A DNA stretch of 45,859 nt from Desulfogranum mediterraneum DSM 13871 (GCF_000429965.1 NZ_AUCW01000029.1:1-45859); one strand, 5' to 3'; positions 31,077-39,886 are shown, counted from the first letter of the stretch. The notes: generated by a model not told the origin, from the sequence alone. Translations and numbers: made by a program.

Positions 31077-31993
31077 CCCTGGAGATGATCATCCCCCTGC
31101 TGGCTGCAGCCATCGTTGCCGGAACCCCGATCCTCTACGCCACCCTGGGTGAGATCCTGACCGAGAAGTCCGGAGTGCTCAACCTGGGGGTCGAGGGGAT
31201 CATGATCGTGGGCAGCCTCACCGGCTTTCTGGTGGCCTACAGCAGCGGCAGTCCCTGGCTGGCCTTTGCGGCTGCCGGTCTGGCCGGTGGGATCACCGCC
31301 TCCCTCCACGGTCTGGTCTGCCTGATCTTTCAGGGAAACCAGGTGGTCTCGGGCTTGGCCCTGACCATTCTGGGGACCGGTTTTGCCAACTACTTCGGCA
31401 CCTCCTATGTGGGGCTGTCGGCCCCGGGATTTCAACCCTACCCGATTCCCTGGCTGGCGGATCTTCCCATCCTGGGTCCGATCCTCTTTCAACATGACCC
31501 CCTGGTCTACCTGACCTACCTGATTCCACCCTGCATGTGGCTGTTTTTGAACAACAGCCGCTACGGCCTGGGCATTCGGGCCGTGGGCGAGTATCCCGAG
31601 GCGGCCACCGCAGCCGGGCTCAGCGTGGCCGTCCATCGCTGGTGGGGGATCATGGGCGGTGGTTTTCTGATGGGACTGGGCGGTGCCTACCTCTCCCTGG
31701 CCTATACCCACCTCTGGACCAACAACCTCACCGCCGGGCGGGGCTGGATCGCCGTGGCCCTGGTGATCTTTGCCTTCTGGCGTCCGGGACGGGCGGTCTT
31801 TGGGGCCTATCTCTTTGGGGGAATCATGGCCCTGCAGATGCGGCTGCAGGCCTCGGGTACCCAGCTCCCCTCTTCGCTGCTGCTGATGCTGCCCTACGGG
31901 CTGACCGTGGTGGTCCTGGTCCTCTCCTCCCTGGGCAGGGGACGGACCGGTGAGCCGGCGGCCCTGGGAGTAAATATTGAACCTGCGGATTAA
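31073..31993 (+). CDS. ABC transporter permease 2 (BMP/nucleoside type)
   Basis: 306 residues from ATG 31073, overlapping the previous stop by four bases. Family sequence is clear: GTPILYATLGEILTEKSGVL, NLGVEGIMIVGS, GLGIRAVGEYPEAATAAGLS, and GRGWIAVALVIFAFWRPGRA. It pairs with permease 1 to form the heterodimeric channel. About eight to nine hydrophobic helices are visible. Confidence 0.92.
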   Translation: MTLEMIIPLLAAAIVAGTPILYATLGEILTEKSGVLNLGVEGIMIVGSLTGFLVAYSSGSPWLAFAAAGLAGGITASLHGLVCLIFQGNQVVSGLALTILGTGFANYFGTSYVGLSAPGFQPYPIPWLADLPILGPILFQHDPLVYLTYLIPPCMWLFLNNSRYGLGIRAVGEYPEAATAAGLSVAVHRWWGIMGGGFLMGLGGAYLSLAYTHLWTNNLTAGRGWIAVALVIFAFWRPGRAVFGAYLFGGIMALQMRLQASGTQLPSSLLLMLPYGLTVVVLVLSSLGRGRTGEPAALGVNIEPAD

Positions 31994-32059
31994 CGGTGGC
32001 AAGGGAGGCCTGCCTGCCGCCTCCTCCACCGGGATCTTTGCGCGTGATTAAGGAAAAAA

Positions 32060-32548
32060 ATGAGTATGGAAGAGAATAAAAAATATCGCAAGACCTACCC
32101 CATCTCCTGGGAACAGCTCCACCGCGACTCCAAGGCCCTGGCCTGGCGATTGTTGAGCATGGACTACTTCAAGGGGATCGTGGCCATCACCCGCGGCGGC
32201 CTGGTACCGGCCGCCATCGTGGCCCGTGAGCTGGATATCCATCTGGTGGATACCATCTGTATCTCCAGCTATGACTGGAAGGACCAGAAGGGTGAGGCAG
32301 AGATCCTCAAATCCTTTGAGGGGGACGGTGAGGGCTGGCTCCTCCTGGACGATCTGGTGGACACGGGCCGTACTGCCCAGCTGGTCAAGAAGATGGTGCC
32401 CAAGGCCCACTTTGCCACGGTCTATGCCAAACCTGCCGGCCGTCCCCTGGTGGACACCTATATCACCGAGGTCAGCCAGGATACCTGGATTCTCTTTCCC
32501 TGGGATTCGGAATCACAGTTTGTCCAACCCCTGGCCAGCGGGAAGTAG
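32060..32548 (+). CDS. gpt: Xanthine-guanine phosphoribosyltransferase
   Basis: 162 residues, closely similar in length and sequence to E. coli Gpt. It converts xanthine or guanine and PRPP to the nucleotide. The PRPP-binding motif is [15 protein letters not shown] (about residues 92-106). Also typical are [37 protein letters not shown] and [20 protein letters not shown]. It lies inside the ABC operon, between permease 2 and the ATPase gene (6-bp gap to the latter), which links uptake directly to salvage and is the best indication that the transporter carries purines. Confidence 0.94.
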   Translation: MSMEENKKYRKTYPISWEQLHRDSKALAWRLLSMDYFKGIVAITRGGLVPAAIVARELDIHLVDTICISSYDWKDQKGEAEILKSFEGDGEGWLLLDDLVDTGRTAQLVKKMVPKAHFATVYAKPAGRPLVDTYITEVSQDTWILFPWDSESQFVQPLASGK

Positions 32549-32554
32549 CCGCCC

Positions 32555-34048
32555 ATGACGGCGCAGGTTCCCGTGATTCGCCTGGAGGAGATCTCCAAGG
32601 CTTTTGGTGAGGTCCAGGCCAACTCGAATATCACCCTGGATATCCACCAGGGCAGGGTCCTGGCCCTGGTGGGGGAGAACGGGGCCGGCAAGTCGACCCT
32701 GATGTCCATCCTGGCCGGACAGCTCCAACCCGACAGCGGGACCATCCGGCTCAAGGGTGCGCCGGTGGCCTTTAGCAACACCGATAAGGCCATCGCCAGC
32801 GGCATCGGCATGGTCTACCAGCACTTCAAGCTGGTGGACGCCATGACCGTGGCGGAAAATGTCTTTCTGGGCAAGAGCGACGGGCTCTGGCTGCGTCATG
32901 GCGCGATGAACCGGGAGGTGGCCGAGCTGGCCCGTTCCTACGGGATGTCGGTGAGGCCCGAGGCCGTGGTCGGTGAACTCTCCATGGGAGAGCGCCAGCA
33001 GGTGGAGATCCTCAAGCTTCTCCACCGGAGGAGTTCCATCCTGATCTTTGACGAGCCCACCGCAGTGCTCACCCCCAGGGAGTCAGAGGAGCTGTTTGCC
33101 ACCATCCGTCGGATGATCGAACAGGGCAAGGCCATCGTCTTTATCAGCCATAAGCTGGAGGAGGTCAGGGCACTGGCCGATGATATCGCCATCCTCAAAC
33201 GAGGGCAAATCATCGATCAGCTGGAGGCGGCTCAGGTTACCTCCAGCGCCGATCTGGCCCGGCGGATGGTGGGGCGGGCGGTCCTGCTCGAGGTGGAGCG
33301 GCCCCCCGTGGAACCCCGCCAGGTGGTGCTGAAGGTCTCAAACCTCCGGGCCCAGGGACTGGAGCAGGCGGATTTTGAACTGCGTCAGGGAGAGGTCCTG
33401 GGGATTGTCGGCGTGGCCGGTAATGGCCAGAAACCCCTGGTGGAGACCATCTGCGGCCTGAGCCCGCCCAGGGAGGGCCATATCCGGATCCTGGGCCAGG
33501 AGTGGAAACGGTTTTTTTCCAGGCAGGCCTGGGAGCAGACCCTGAGCTATATCCCCGAGGATCGTCAGGGGCTGGCCACCTGCCAGGGGCTGAGTCTCCT
33601 GGATAACTTCCTCCTGACCACCAGGGGCGGTTTTGTCCGGGGGCCCTGGCTGCAGCGCCGCCAGGCCGGGATCAAGGCCGACGGCTTGATCCGGGATTTT
33701 GATATCCGTCCCCCTGATCCGGAGGCCCTGGCCTGGCAGCTCTCCGGGGGCAACCTGCAGAAGATGGTCTTGGCCCGGGAGTTTTATCGTAAGCCCCGGC
33801 TGATCGTGGCCGAGCAGCCCACCCAGGGGCTGGATATTGCCGCGGCCGAAGATGTCTGGAACCTGTTGATGAAGGCCCGGGAACAGGCCGGGATCCTGCT
33901 GGTCACCGGTGACCTCTCCGAGGCCCTGGCCCTGTCCGACCGGATAGGGGTGATGTATGACGGCACCCTGGTCTCCACCTTTTCCAGGGACGACCAGGAG
34001 CAGGTGGAGCGGATTCCCCAGATGATGGCCGGGCTGAAGGACTCCTGA
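32555..34048 (+). CDS. Double ABC ATPase of the purine-type transporter
   Basis: 497 residues with two ABC domains. Domain 1 has Walker A GENGAGKST, signature LSMGERQQVEIL and Walker B ILIFDEPTAVLTP. Domain 2 has a degenerate Walker A (GVAGNGQKPL), signature LSGGNLQKMVLARE and Walker B LIVAEQPTQGLDIA; loss of the second P-loop lysine/serine is normal in this class. Q-loop (YQHFKLV) and H-switch (ISHKLEEV) are present in domain 1. It is the last gene of the operon and is followed by an intrinsic terminator. Confidence 0.94.
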   Translation: MTAQVPVIRLEEISKAFGEVQANSNITLDIHQGRVLALVGENGAGKSTLMSILAGQLQPDSGTIRLKGAPVAFSNTDKAIASGIGMVYQHFKLVDAMTVAENVFLGKSDGLWLRHGAMNREVAELARSYGMSVRPEAVVGELSMGERQQVEILKLLHRRSSILIFDEPTAVLTPRESEELFATIRRMIEQGKAIVFISHKLEEVRALADDIAILKRGQIIDQLEAAQVTSSADLARRMVGRAVLLEVERPPVEPRQVVLKVSNLRAQGLEQADFELRQGEVLGIVGVAGNGQKPLVETICGLSPPREGHIRILGQEWKRFFSRQAWEQTLSYIPEDRQGLATCQGLSLLDNFLLTTRGGFVRGPWLQRRQAGIKADGLIRDFDIRPPDPEALAWQLSGGNLQKMVLAREFYRKPRLIVAEQPTQGLDIAAAEDVWNLLMKAREQAGILLVTGDLSEALALSDRIGVMYDGTLVSTFSRDDQEQVERIPQMMAGLKDS

Positions 34049-34090
34049 CCCCAGGTCGGCCGGTGCCGGTCCCAGCGCTGCCTTGTTGAA

Positions 34091-34126
34091 GAGTCCCCTG
34101 GCGCGGGGGGCTCTTTGCTCTCTTTT
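34091..34126 (+). terminator. Intrinsic terminator of the purine operon
   Basis: GAGTCCCC (34091-34098) pairs with GGGGGCTC (34106-34113) with one G-U pair and a 7-base loop, followed by TTTGCTCTCTTTT. It lies 43 bp after the ATPase stop and directly before the carbonic anhydrase gene. Confidence 0.75.
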
Positions 34127-34145
34127 ATCCCATGGAGGACGAACG

Positions 34146-34700
34146 ATGATATTACCTTACAGAGATTTCCTGCCCCAGGCCGGCAAAGGTGCCTGGGTGG
34201 CACCCAATGCGACCTTTATCGGTGATGTGGAGATCGGTGCGGATGTCTCCATCTGGTTCGGCACCGTGGTCCGGGGTGATGTTCACAGCATCAGGATCGG
34301 CGCCCGCACCAACATCCAGGACAACTCCCTGATCCATACGACCCACCATGAAGGGGAGGGCCGCAGCCTGGAGGATGGCTATCCGGCCATCATCGGCAGC
34401 GATGTCACCGTGGGCCATAACGTCATTCTCCACGGCTGTACCGTGGAAGACCTCTGCCTGATCGGCATGGGCGCCATCATCCTGGACGGTGCCCTGATCC
34501 AGCGGGAGTCCATTGTCGGGGCCGGTGCCGTGGTCACGGGCGGTAAAAAGTTTCCCCCCCGTTCGCTGATCCTGGGCTCGCCGGCCAAGGCCGTGCGCGA
34601 GCTCAGTGAAGAAGAGGTCCAGGGGCTGCATGCCTCGTGGAAGCGCTATGTGGACTTGAAGAATGAGTACCACCAGGCCCTGGTGGGACACTGCTTCTAG
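34146..34700 (+). CDS. Gamma-class carbonic anhydrase-like hexapeptide-repeat protein
   Basis: 184 residues from ATG 34146 with GGAGG 8 bases upstream. Left-handed beta-helix hexapeptide repeats are visible from residue ~15 (VAPNATFIGDVEIGADVSIW). The gamma-carbonic-anhydrase-like motifs are FGTVVRGDVHSIRIGARTNI, QDNSLIH with one histidine ligand, and VTVGHNVILHGC with two more. Such small proteins often have weak or no carbonic anhydrase activity. It stands alone between the purine terminator and a convergent gene. Confidence 0.9.
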   Translation: MILPYRDFLPQAGKGAWVAPNATFIGDVEIGADVSIWFGTVVRGDVHSIRIGARTNIQDNSLIHTTHHEGEGRSLEDGYPAIIGSDVTVGHNVILHGCTVEDLCLIGMGAIILDGALIQRESIVGAGAVVTGGKKFPPRSLILGSPAKAVRELSEEEVQGLHASWKRYVDLKNEYHQALVGHCF

Positions 34701-34717
34701 GGCGGCCATGCGCTGCT

Positions 34718-34759
34718 CCCCTGCCCGGGCCGGTGGGTTGAAACAAGCCCGGACAGGGG
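34718..34759. terminator. Hairpin between convergent genes
   Basis: CCCCTGCCCGGGC (34718-34730) pairs with GCCCGGACAGGGG (34747-34759), with one mismatch, in the gap between the carbonic anhydrase gene (+) and the CBM48-like gene (-). No T-run; a bidirectional role is plausible. Confidence 0.45.
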
Positions 34760-34831
34760 GACCCTGGATGGCAGAGAGCGGCTGCTCAAGCGGAAGTCGC
34801 TTCAACTGGGGGAGCGCTTTGCCTCGGCCGC

Positions 34832-35128
34832 TTAGACCGTGATCAGGCTGTTCTCCTCGCCGTACTCATTGGGGGCATGGTCATCGGCCTGGGGGTCATT
34901 GACCCAGACGTTGCCGTCCAGCACATAGCGAAAGCGGTACGAGGCGCCCGCCTCCAGGGAGACGGTTACCGAGAAACTGCCGTCTTTCAACTTTTTCATG
35001 GGGTTGGCCTCCAGGGACCAACCATTGAATTCACCTGCCAGTACGGCGCTCTCGGCCTCTTCCGGGTTTGCGTACTTGAAGGTGGTCCGGCAGACCCTGC
35101 CGGTGGTGGAGTAGCTTTTTTTTAACAT
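34832..35128 (-). CDS. Stand-alone CBM48/isoamylase early-set-like domain protein
   Basis: 98 residues from ATG 35128 with GGGAGGA 5 bases upstream. The whole protein is one immunoglobulin-like glycogen-binding-type domain: TTFKYANPEEAESAVLAGEF, NGWSLEANPMKKLKDGSFSV, LEAGASYRFRYVLDGN and WVNDPQADDHAPNEYGEEN. This matches the AMPK-beta/CBM48 fold that binds alpha-glucans. It has no enzymatic domain; a regulatory or glycogen-targeting role is possible. It is not linked to glycogen genes here. Confidence 0.85.
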   Translation of the reverse strand: MLKKSYSTTGRVCRTTFKYANPEEAESAVLAGEFNGWSLEANPMKKLKDGSFSVTVSLEAGASYRFRYVLDGNVWVNDPQADDHAPNEYGEENSLITV

Positions 35129-35383
35129 CCTATCCTCCCTGTTGTCCTCTTATCAACCGGTGCACCGTTTTCGGTCGCCCCTTGTCAGGCAGCCACGGTC
35201 CCCTGTTGAACCACTAGCTCAACTGTAGAATAAGTTCCTGTTTCGGTCAATTCGATAGTAGATAATTTCTTGATGTATCACTTAAAAACCAATGATCCGT
35301 CCCGGTCCGGCCGCCAGTTTGGCCTCCCTGCCCGGGAGCAGAGGCCAGCCTCGCCGACCGGACAACATCTGGAGTAGGTTTTC

Positions 35384-36643
35384 ATGAGCCAACAACCGTA
35401 CCCTTCCCTGCCTGAACTGCTGGCTCCGGCCGGTACCTTTGAAAAACTGGTCACCGCCATCCATTACGGTGCCGATGCCGTCTATCTGGGCGGTACCCGG
35501 TTCAGTCTGCGGGCCCGGGCGGGCAACTTTGATCAGGCCGGGATCATCCGGGCCGTGGACTATGCCCACGGCCGCGGGGTCAAGGTCTATGTCACGGTCA
35601 ATATCTTTGCCCATAACAGGGACCTTGAGACCCTTCCTGCCTACCTGCGGGAGCTTGAAGCTGCCGGGGTGGATGGCTTGATCATCGCCGATCCCGGGGT
35701 GCTCTCCATTGCCCGCCAGGAGGTGCCCTCCCTGTCCCTCCATCTCTCCACCCAGGCCAACGTCACCAACGGGGCCAGTGCGGCCTTCTGGGCCGAGCAG
35801 GGGGTGTCCAGGTTGAACCTGGCCCGGGAGCTCGGCCGGAGGGAAATCGCAGAGATCCGGGAGTGCACCGGTGTCGAGCTGGAGGTCTTTGTCCATGGGG
35901 CCCTGTGCATCTCCTATTCGGGGCGCTGTATGCTCAGTAACTATATGACCGGCAGGGATGCCAACAAGGGGGACTGTGCCCACCCCTGCCGCTACTCCTA
36001 CAGGCTGGTGGAAGAGAAGCGACCGGGTCAGTACTTTCCCGTGGAAGAGGATGAACGGGGGACCTATATCTTTAACTCCACCGACCTCTGTCTCTTGCCC
36101 CGTCTGCCCCAGTTGATTGCTGCCGGGGTCGACTCGATCAAGATCGAAGGTCGAATGAAATCCATGGGCTATGTGGGCAGTGCGGTCAGGCTCTATCGAG
36201 CGGCCCTGGACTGGATTGAACAGCAACTTTCTTCAGGCGCGGATCTGGAAGAAGTCGAGTTGCCCCAGGTTTTTCGTAAGGAAATGAAGAAGATCGGTAC
36301 CAGGGGACATTCCCAGAATTTTTTTGACGCTCCCCCTTCATCAGAGGACATGTTGTATGATACAATGCGTCAAGCGCAAGGGTATGCCCCGGTGGGTATC
36401 GTCCGGGCAACCGAACCGCTGATTATTGAAACGCGCAATGTGCTTGAACTGGGAGACAGGATCGAATACCTGGGAGCGGAGATTGAGCCGCTCCAGATGG
36501 AGGTGACCGGAATGATTCACCCGGATGGGAGTAAGGCCCAACGGGTCAACCCCGGCAACCGGGTGGAACTGGTCACCGAGCCGCCCCTGGGTGCTCCCCA
36601 GTTGGACGCCATTGTCAGAATATACAGAGGGGATCCTGAGTAA
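35384..36643 (+). CDS. trhP: U32-family protein, TrhP-like tRNA hydroxylation factor
   Basis: 419 residues. It contains the U32 signature EVFVHGALCISYSGRCMLS (about residues 168-186), the start LPELLAPAGTFEKLVTAIHY, VNIFAHNRDLETLPAYLREL, the CAHPCRYSY cysteines, and SIKIEGRMKSMGYVGSAVRL. The pattern corresponds to TrhP/YegQ, which together with prephenate hydroxylates uridine 34 of tRNAs; the conserved cysteines probably carry an iron-sulfur cluster. The C-terminal ~80 residues form the usual beta-barrel extension. The ATG at 35384 follows a GGAGTAGG site. Confidence 0.85.
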   Translation: MSQQPYPSLPELLAPAGTFEKLVTAIHYGADAVYLGGTRFSLRARAGNFDQAGIIRAVDYAHGRGVKVYVTVNIFAHNRDLETLPAYLRELEAAGVDGLIIADPGVLSIARQEVPSLSLHLSTQANVTNGASAAFWAEQGVSRLNLARELGRREIAEIRECTGVELEVFVHGALCISYSGRCMLSNYMTGRDANKGDCAHPCRYSYRLVEEKRPGQYFPVEEDERGTYIFNSTDLCLLPRLPQLIAAGVDSIKIEGRMKSMGYVGSAVRLYRAALDWIEQQLSSGADLEEVELPQVFRKEMKKIGTRGHSQNFFDAPPSSEDMLYDTMRQAQGYAPVGIVRATEPLIIETRNVLELGDRIEYLGAEIEPLQMEVTGMIHPDGSKAQRVNPGNRVELVTEPPLGAPQLDAIVRIYRGDPE

Positions 36644-36738
36644 ACTGTTTTTTTCGACCAGCCTCAGCTGGGCGGCGTCTCCGAAGAGACCCTGATTTTC
36701 GGCACGCGGAGAGGGGAAGAGAAGAACAGTTCACCAGG

Positions 36739-37848
36739 ATGGCCTCGATTTTTGCTATGAGACAGAGTCGCCCCATGAAGTCACTCTTTGATGTACCTTT
36801 TCTACCCGAAGCATCCTATGTGGATTTTCTCCGGGACAACGTGGACGAACTGGACAGTGTCCACTTCAGTCTCCTTCCCGGTGCCAGGCTGGACAGCCGG
36901 ATTCTCCAGGCCGAGCAGGCCGAGCGCAGTGAGAATCTGGCCCAGCTGGCACGGTTGCAGGGCCCCAGGAAATATGCCCTGATGAACAGTCGTTTTTATC
37001 TGCCCCCCTTGTTGACTGACACGGAAAATATCCGGCCCATCATCGACACCCTGGAGGAGGCCCTCTGCCTGGGGGTGATCGACGGGATCATCTACTGCGA
37101 CCATTACCTGCTCCAGCGCCTCTCCGATGAGGCCCCGGATATTGCCTCGTCCCTGGAGGCGGTTCCCGGGGTGAATACCATGCTGGACTGCTTTGGCAAG
37201 ATCGAGTCCCAGCTTTACTACATCCGGGAGACCAGGTTTCAACAACCCCGCAAGATCATCCTGGACCGTTCCCTCAATCGGGATCTGGATATGCTGGCCA
37301 AGGTGGCCCTGCAGTGCCATACCCAGTTTCCTGAGCTGCGCCTCGAGGTGCTGGCCAACGAGGGGTGTCTGCCCTACTGTCCGTTCAAACTTTCCCACGA
37401 CTCCTACATTGCCCTGGCCAACATCTCCCAGCAGGACACCACCTACCAGCTCAACTGCAACCTGGGCTGTGTGCGGCTGCTGAATGAACAGCCCCATCGG
37501 CTGCTGCTCTCCCCCTTTATCCGGCCCGAGGATATCGATCTCTACTTCTATCACATCGACACCATCAAGCTCTGCGGACGCTCCCTGGGGGGCGGCTTTC
37601 TCCGCAATGTCTTCCAGGGCTACCTCGATCGTCGCTATGAAGGCAACCTCCTGGACCTGCTGGATGCCGTCAACTGGCTGGCCAGGTCCCTCTATATCGA
37701 GAACAGCTCCCTCTCCTTTGACTTTGCCAACATGCTCTCCATGTGCGATTATCGCTGTGATCAGTGCGGCTTTTGCAAGGACCTGTTTGAGGCGGTGAGT
37801 CACCGCCTGCCTGCAGCAATTCCCGACCATCGTGCGCTCGCCGATTGA
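36739..37848 (+). CDS. Cys-rich U32-neighbour protein of unknown function (possible Fe-S TIM barrel)
   Basis: 369 residues; ATG at 36739, with 36757 and 36775 as alternatives (none has a strong ribosome-binding site). Cysteines are grouped: EGCLPYCPFKLSHD (about residue 220), CNLGCVR (about 242) and MCDYRCDQCGFCKDLF (about 345). The centre (RKIILDRSLNRDLDMLAKVA, LRLEVLANEGCLPYC) resembles U32-like TIM barrels that hold a [4Fe-4S] cluster. It follows trhP by 95 bp on the same strand and could be its partner or a paralogue with another RNA or cofactor substrate (inference). There is no signal peptide. I do not know the family name. Confidence 0.75.
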   Translation: MASIFAMRQSRPMKSLFDVPFLPEASYVDFLRDNVDELDSVHFSLLPGARLDSRILQAEQAERSENLAQLARLQGPRKYALMNSRFYLPPLLTDTENIRPIIDTLEEALCLGVIDGIIYCDHYLLQRLSDEAPDIASSLEAVPGVNTMLDCFGKIESQLYYIRETRFQQPRKIILDRSLNRDLDMLAKVALQCHTQFPELRLEVLANEGCLPYCPFKLSHDSYIALANISQQDTTYQLNCNLGCVRLLNEQPHRLLLSPFIRPEDIDLYFYHIDTIKLCGRSLGGGFLRNVFQGYLDRRYEGNLLDLLDAVNWLARSLYIENSSLSFDFANMLSMCDYRCDQCGFCKDLFEAVSHRLPAAIPDHRALAD

Positions 37849-37959
37849 CAGGGCCAGCCTCTGGAGGTAGTCTGGAGCACTGGTATTGAGCTGCTGTCCG
37901 GTGCGGCTGTAAATGGTACAGCCCAGCGCCTGGCGGAGCGTTGTCAGGGGGAGAAGAGC

Positions 37960-38556
37960 ATGGAGTCGTTTGAAGAGCTGCTGGAGGTGTCAACCAGGAT
38001 TCATGGCCATATCTGCGCCGGTCAGGTGATCGGGGTGCGGATGGCCATGGCCGGACTGGAGCGGATCGGCATCGCTGAGCCCAAGGGCAGGGATCGGAAA
38101 AAACTCTATGTCCTGGTGGAGATTGATCGCTGCGCCACCGATGCCATCCAGTCGGTGACCGGCTGCAGCCTGGGCAAACGTTCCATGCGTTGGCTGGATT
38201 TCGGGATCATGGCCGCCACCTTTGTCAACCTGGAGACCAAGCAGGCCGTGCGGATTACGGCCCTGGAGGAATCCCGGGAACGCTCCAAGCACTACTGCCC
38301 GGAGATCGAGAATAAATATCAGCAACAGCTGGCCGCCTATCGGGTCATGCCCCTGGAGGAACTCTTTTCCTTCCAGGAGGTCACGGTCCAACTGGCTGAC
38401 TGCGATATGCCCGGACGTCCCCTGCGGAGGGTCCGGTGCGAGCAGTGCGGTGACTGGGTCCAGGATTGTCGCGAGGTCAGCGATCAGGGCAGGACCATCT
38501 GTCGTGCCTGTGCCGGGGCCCGTTATTATCAACCCATCGAACAACAGGAGGGGTGA
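37960..38556 (+). CDS. FmdE family protein with C-terminal zinc ribbon
   Basis: 198 residues from ATG 37960. The FmdE domain (~residues 8-150) has RIHGHICAGQVIGVRMAMAG near the start, IDRCATDAIQSVTGCSLGKR, and LDFGIMAATFVN; the His and Cys of HGHICAG and the CATD/TGC cysteines are the conserved residues. The C-terminus is a zinc ribbon (VRCEQCGDWVQDC .. ICRACAG). FmdE proteins in non-methanogens are often linked to molybdenum or tungsten enzymes, but no such enzyme is seen here. It begins a short run FmdE-cupin-radical SAM with gaps of 6 and 22 bp. Confidence 0.88.
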   Translation: MESFEELLEVSTRIHGHICAGQVIGVRMAMAGLERIGIAEPKGRDRKKLYVLVEIDRCATDAIQSVTGCSLGKRSMRWLDFGIMAATFVNLETKQAVRITALEESRERSKHYCPEIENKYQQQLAAYRVMPLEELFSFQEVTVQLADCDMPGRPLRRVRCEQCGDWVQDCREVSDQGRTICRACAGARYYQPIEQQEG

Positions 38557-38562
38557 AGCCCC

Positions 38563-38916
38563 ATGTATGTGAAGAAGATGACAGAGGTGGCAGCCGAGGC
38601 TGTGCCCGTGGGAGAGGGTGTCTCCCGGAAGATCCTGATCAGTCCCCAGGAGGGGCCCAACTTTGCCATGCGCAGCTTCACCATTGCTGCCGGCGGCTTC
38701 ATGCCCATGCACACCAACTCGGTGGAACATGAGCAGCTGATCCTCAACGGCCGGGCCCGGGTCTCCATCGCGGATCAGGTCCTGGAGGTGGAGAAGGATG
38801 ATGTGGTCTTCATTCCCAGTGGCGTGCCCCACTCCTACACGACCCTGGGGGATGAGCCCTTTACCTTCCTCTGCCTGGTGCCGAACCAGGAAGATATTAT
38901 CGAGATCATCGAGTAG
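38563..38916 (+). CDS. Cupin-domain protein
   Basis: 117 residues. The cupin motif 1 is GGFMPMHTNSVEHEQLILNG and motif 2 is PSGVPHSYTTLGDEPFTFLC. The metal ligands are the His of MHTN, Glu and His of VEHEQ, and the His of PHSY. This single-domain form is a small metal-binding beta barrel; the activity is not known. It is 6 bp after FmdE and probably co-transcribed. Confidence 0.88.
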   Translation: MYVKKMTEVAAEAVPVGEGVSRKILISPQEGPNFAMRSFTIAAGGFMPMHTNSVEHEQLILNGRARVSIADQVLEVEKDDVVFIPSGVPHSYTTLGDEPFTFLCLVPNQEDIIEIIE

Positions 38917-38938
38917 CAGCAACCATTGAGCCGCAGGG

Positions 38939-39886
38939 GTGTCGGTGCCAGAGCTGGGTGGTCGCGGGCCGCTGATCCGGACCTTCAGTGTCCATTGCCG
39001 TCAGAGGTTCGGCATGGGGGTGGGCAAGGTTCCCCTGGATGTGGGCATCCCCTGTCCCAACCGTGTCCAGGGTGGCTGCATCTACTGTCGTCCGGCCAGC
39101 TTTACCCCGGGCTACCTCTCTGGCAGCGACGGGATCATGACCCAGCTGACCCGGGGCAAGCAGCAACTGCTTCCTGGTCGTTTCAGTCATTATTTCGGCT
39201 ACTTTCAGCAGGAGACCACCACCGCCCTGGCTCCGGACAAGCTGCTGCCGCTGTTGGCGTCGGTGCTGGCCGATCCCCAATGCCTGGGGCTGATCCTCTC
39301 CACCCGACCGGACTATCTTCCCACTGAACTGCTGGAGCGTCTGTCCGCCCTGGTCCACTTGTCCGGCAAGGAGTGTTTGCTCGAGCTGGGCCTCCAGTCG
39401 CTCCAGGAAAAGAGTCTTCGCCTGCTGAATCGCAACCACAGTGTAGAGGATTTTTTCAGCGCTGCCCAGCGGGTCAGGGACCAGGGCAACCTGGAGCTGG
39501 GGGTGCACCTGATCATGGGGATCCCCGGGGAGTCGGTTGCCGAGATGGAGGCCACTCTGAGCGGGGTCCTTGCCTGCGGCATCCAGGCCCTGAAGCTCCA
39601 TCATCTCCAGGTGATCGCCGACACCCCCCTGCACAGCCTGCACCTCAGGCAGAACCTTTCCCTCTTTACCCTGGAGGGTTACCTGGAGCTGCTCCTTCGC
39701 CTGCTCCCCCTGATCCCCGCAGATATCACCATCCACCGTCTCTGGTCCACCTCCCATCCCGATATCCTGGTGGCTCCCCGCTGGCAGGTCCTGCCCTCCA
39801 CGCTCAGTCCCCGCCTCCAGCGGCTGCTGGCCGCACGCAAGCTCTTTCAGGGCTGCCGTTCTCAGGGGAGAAACAGCTCAGCCTGA
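38939..39886 (+). CDS. Radical SAM protein of the YhcC/TIGR01212 type
   Basis: 315 residues from a GTG at 38939 (a GCAGGGG site precedes it; a second GTG six bases downstream is possible). The iron-sulfur motif is CPNRVQGGCIYC, followed by RPASF, as in the TIGR01212 radical SAM family. Further features are YFGYFQQETTTALAP, LGLILSTRPDYLPTELLERL and ELGVHLIMGIPGESVAEMEA, the SAM-binding and barrel motifs. The target is unknown. Its last 25 bp overlap the end of the convergent spermidine-synthase-like gene. Confidence 0.88.
   Translation: MSVPELGGRGPLIRTFSVHCRQRFGMGVGKVPLDVGIPCPNRVQGGCIYCRPASFTPGYLSGSDGIMTQLTRGKQQLLPGRFSHYFGYFQQETTTALAPDKLLPLLASVLADPQCLGLILSTRPDYLPTELLERLSALVHLSGKECLLELGLQSLQEKSLRLLNRNHSVEDFFSAAQRVRDQGNLELGVHLIMGIPGESVAEMEATLSGVLACGIQALKLHHLQVIADTPLHSLHLRQNLSLFTLEGYLELLLRLLPLIPADITIHRLWSTSHPDILVAPRWQVLPSTLSPRLQRLLAARKLFQGCRSQGRNSSA

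Noticed and set aside
37849-37959. Possible molybdenum-cofactor riboswitch upstream of the FmdE gene
   Set aside because: The 111-base gap has some short dyads, but I could not match the Moco motif, and it is short for that class.
18561-39373. Long open frames antisense to real genes (for example opposite the NCS2 permease, the DASS transporter, the histidine kinase and the ABC permeases)
   Set aside because: They are low-complexity products rich in Gly, His, Asp and Gln typical of reverse frames of GC-rich genes, have no ribosome-binding sites and lie fully inside well-recognised genes.
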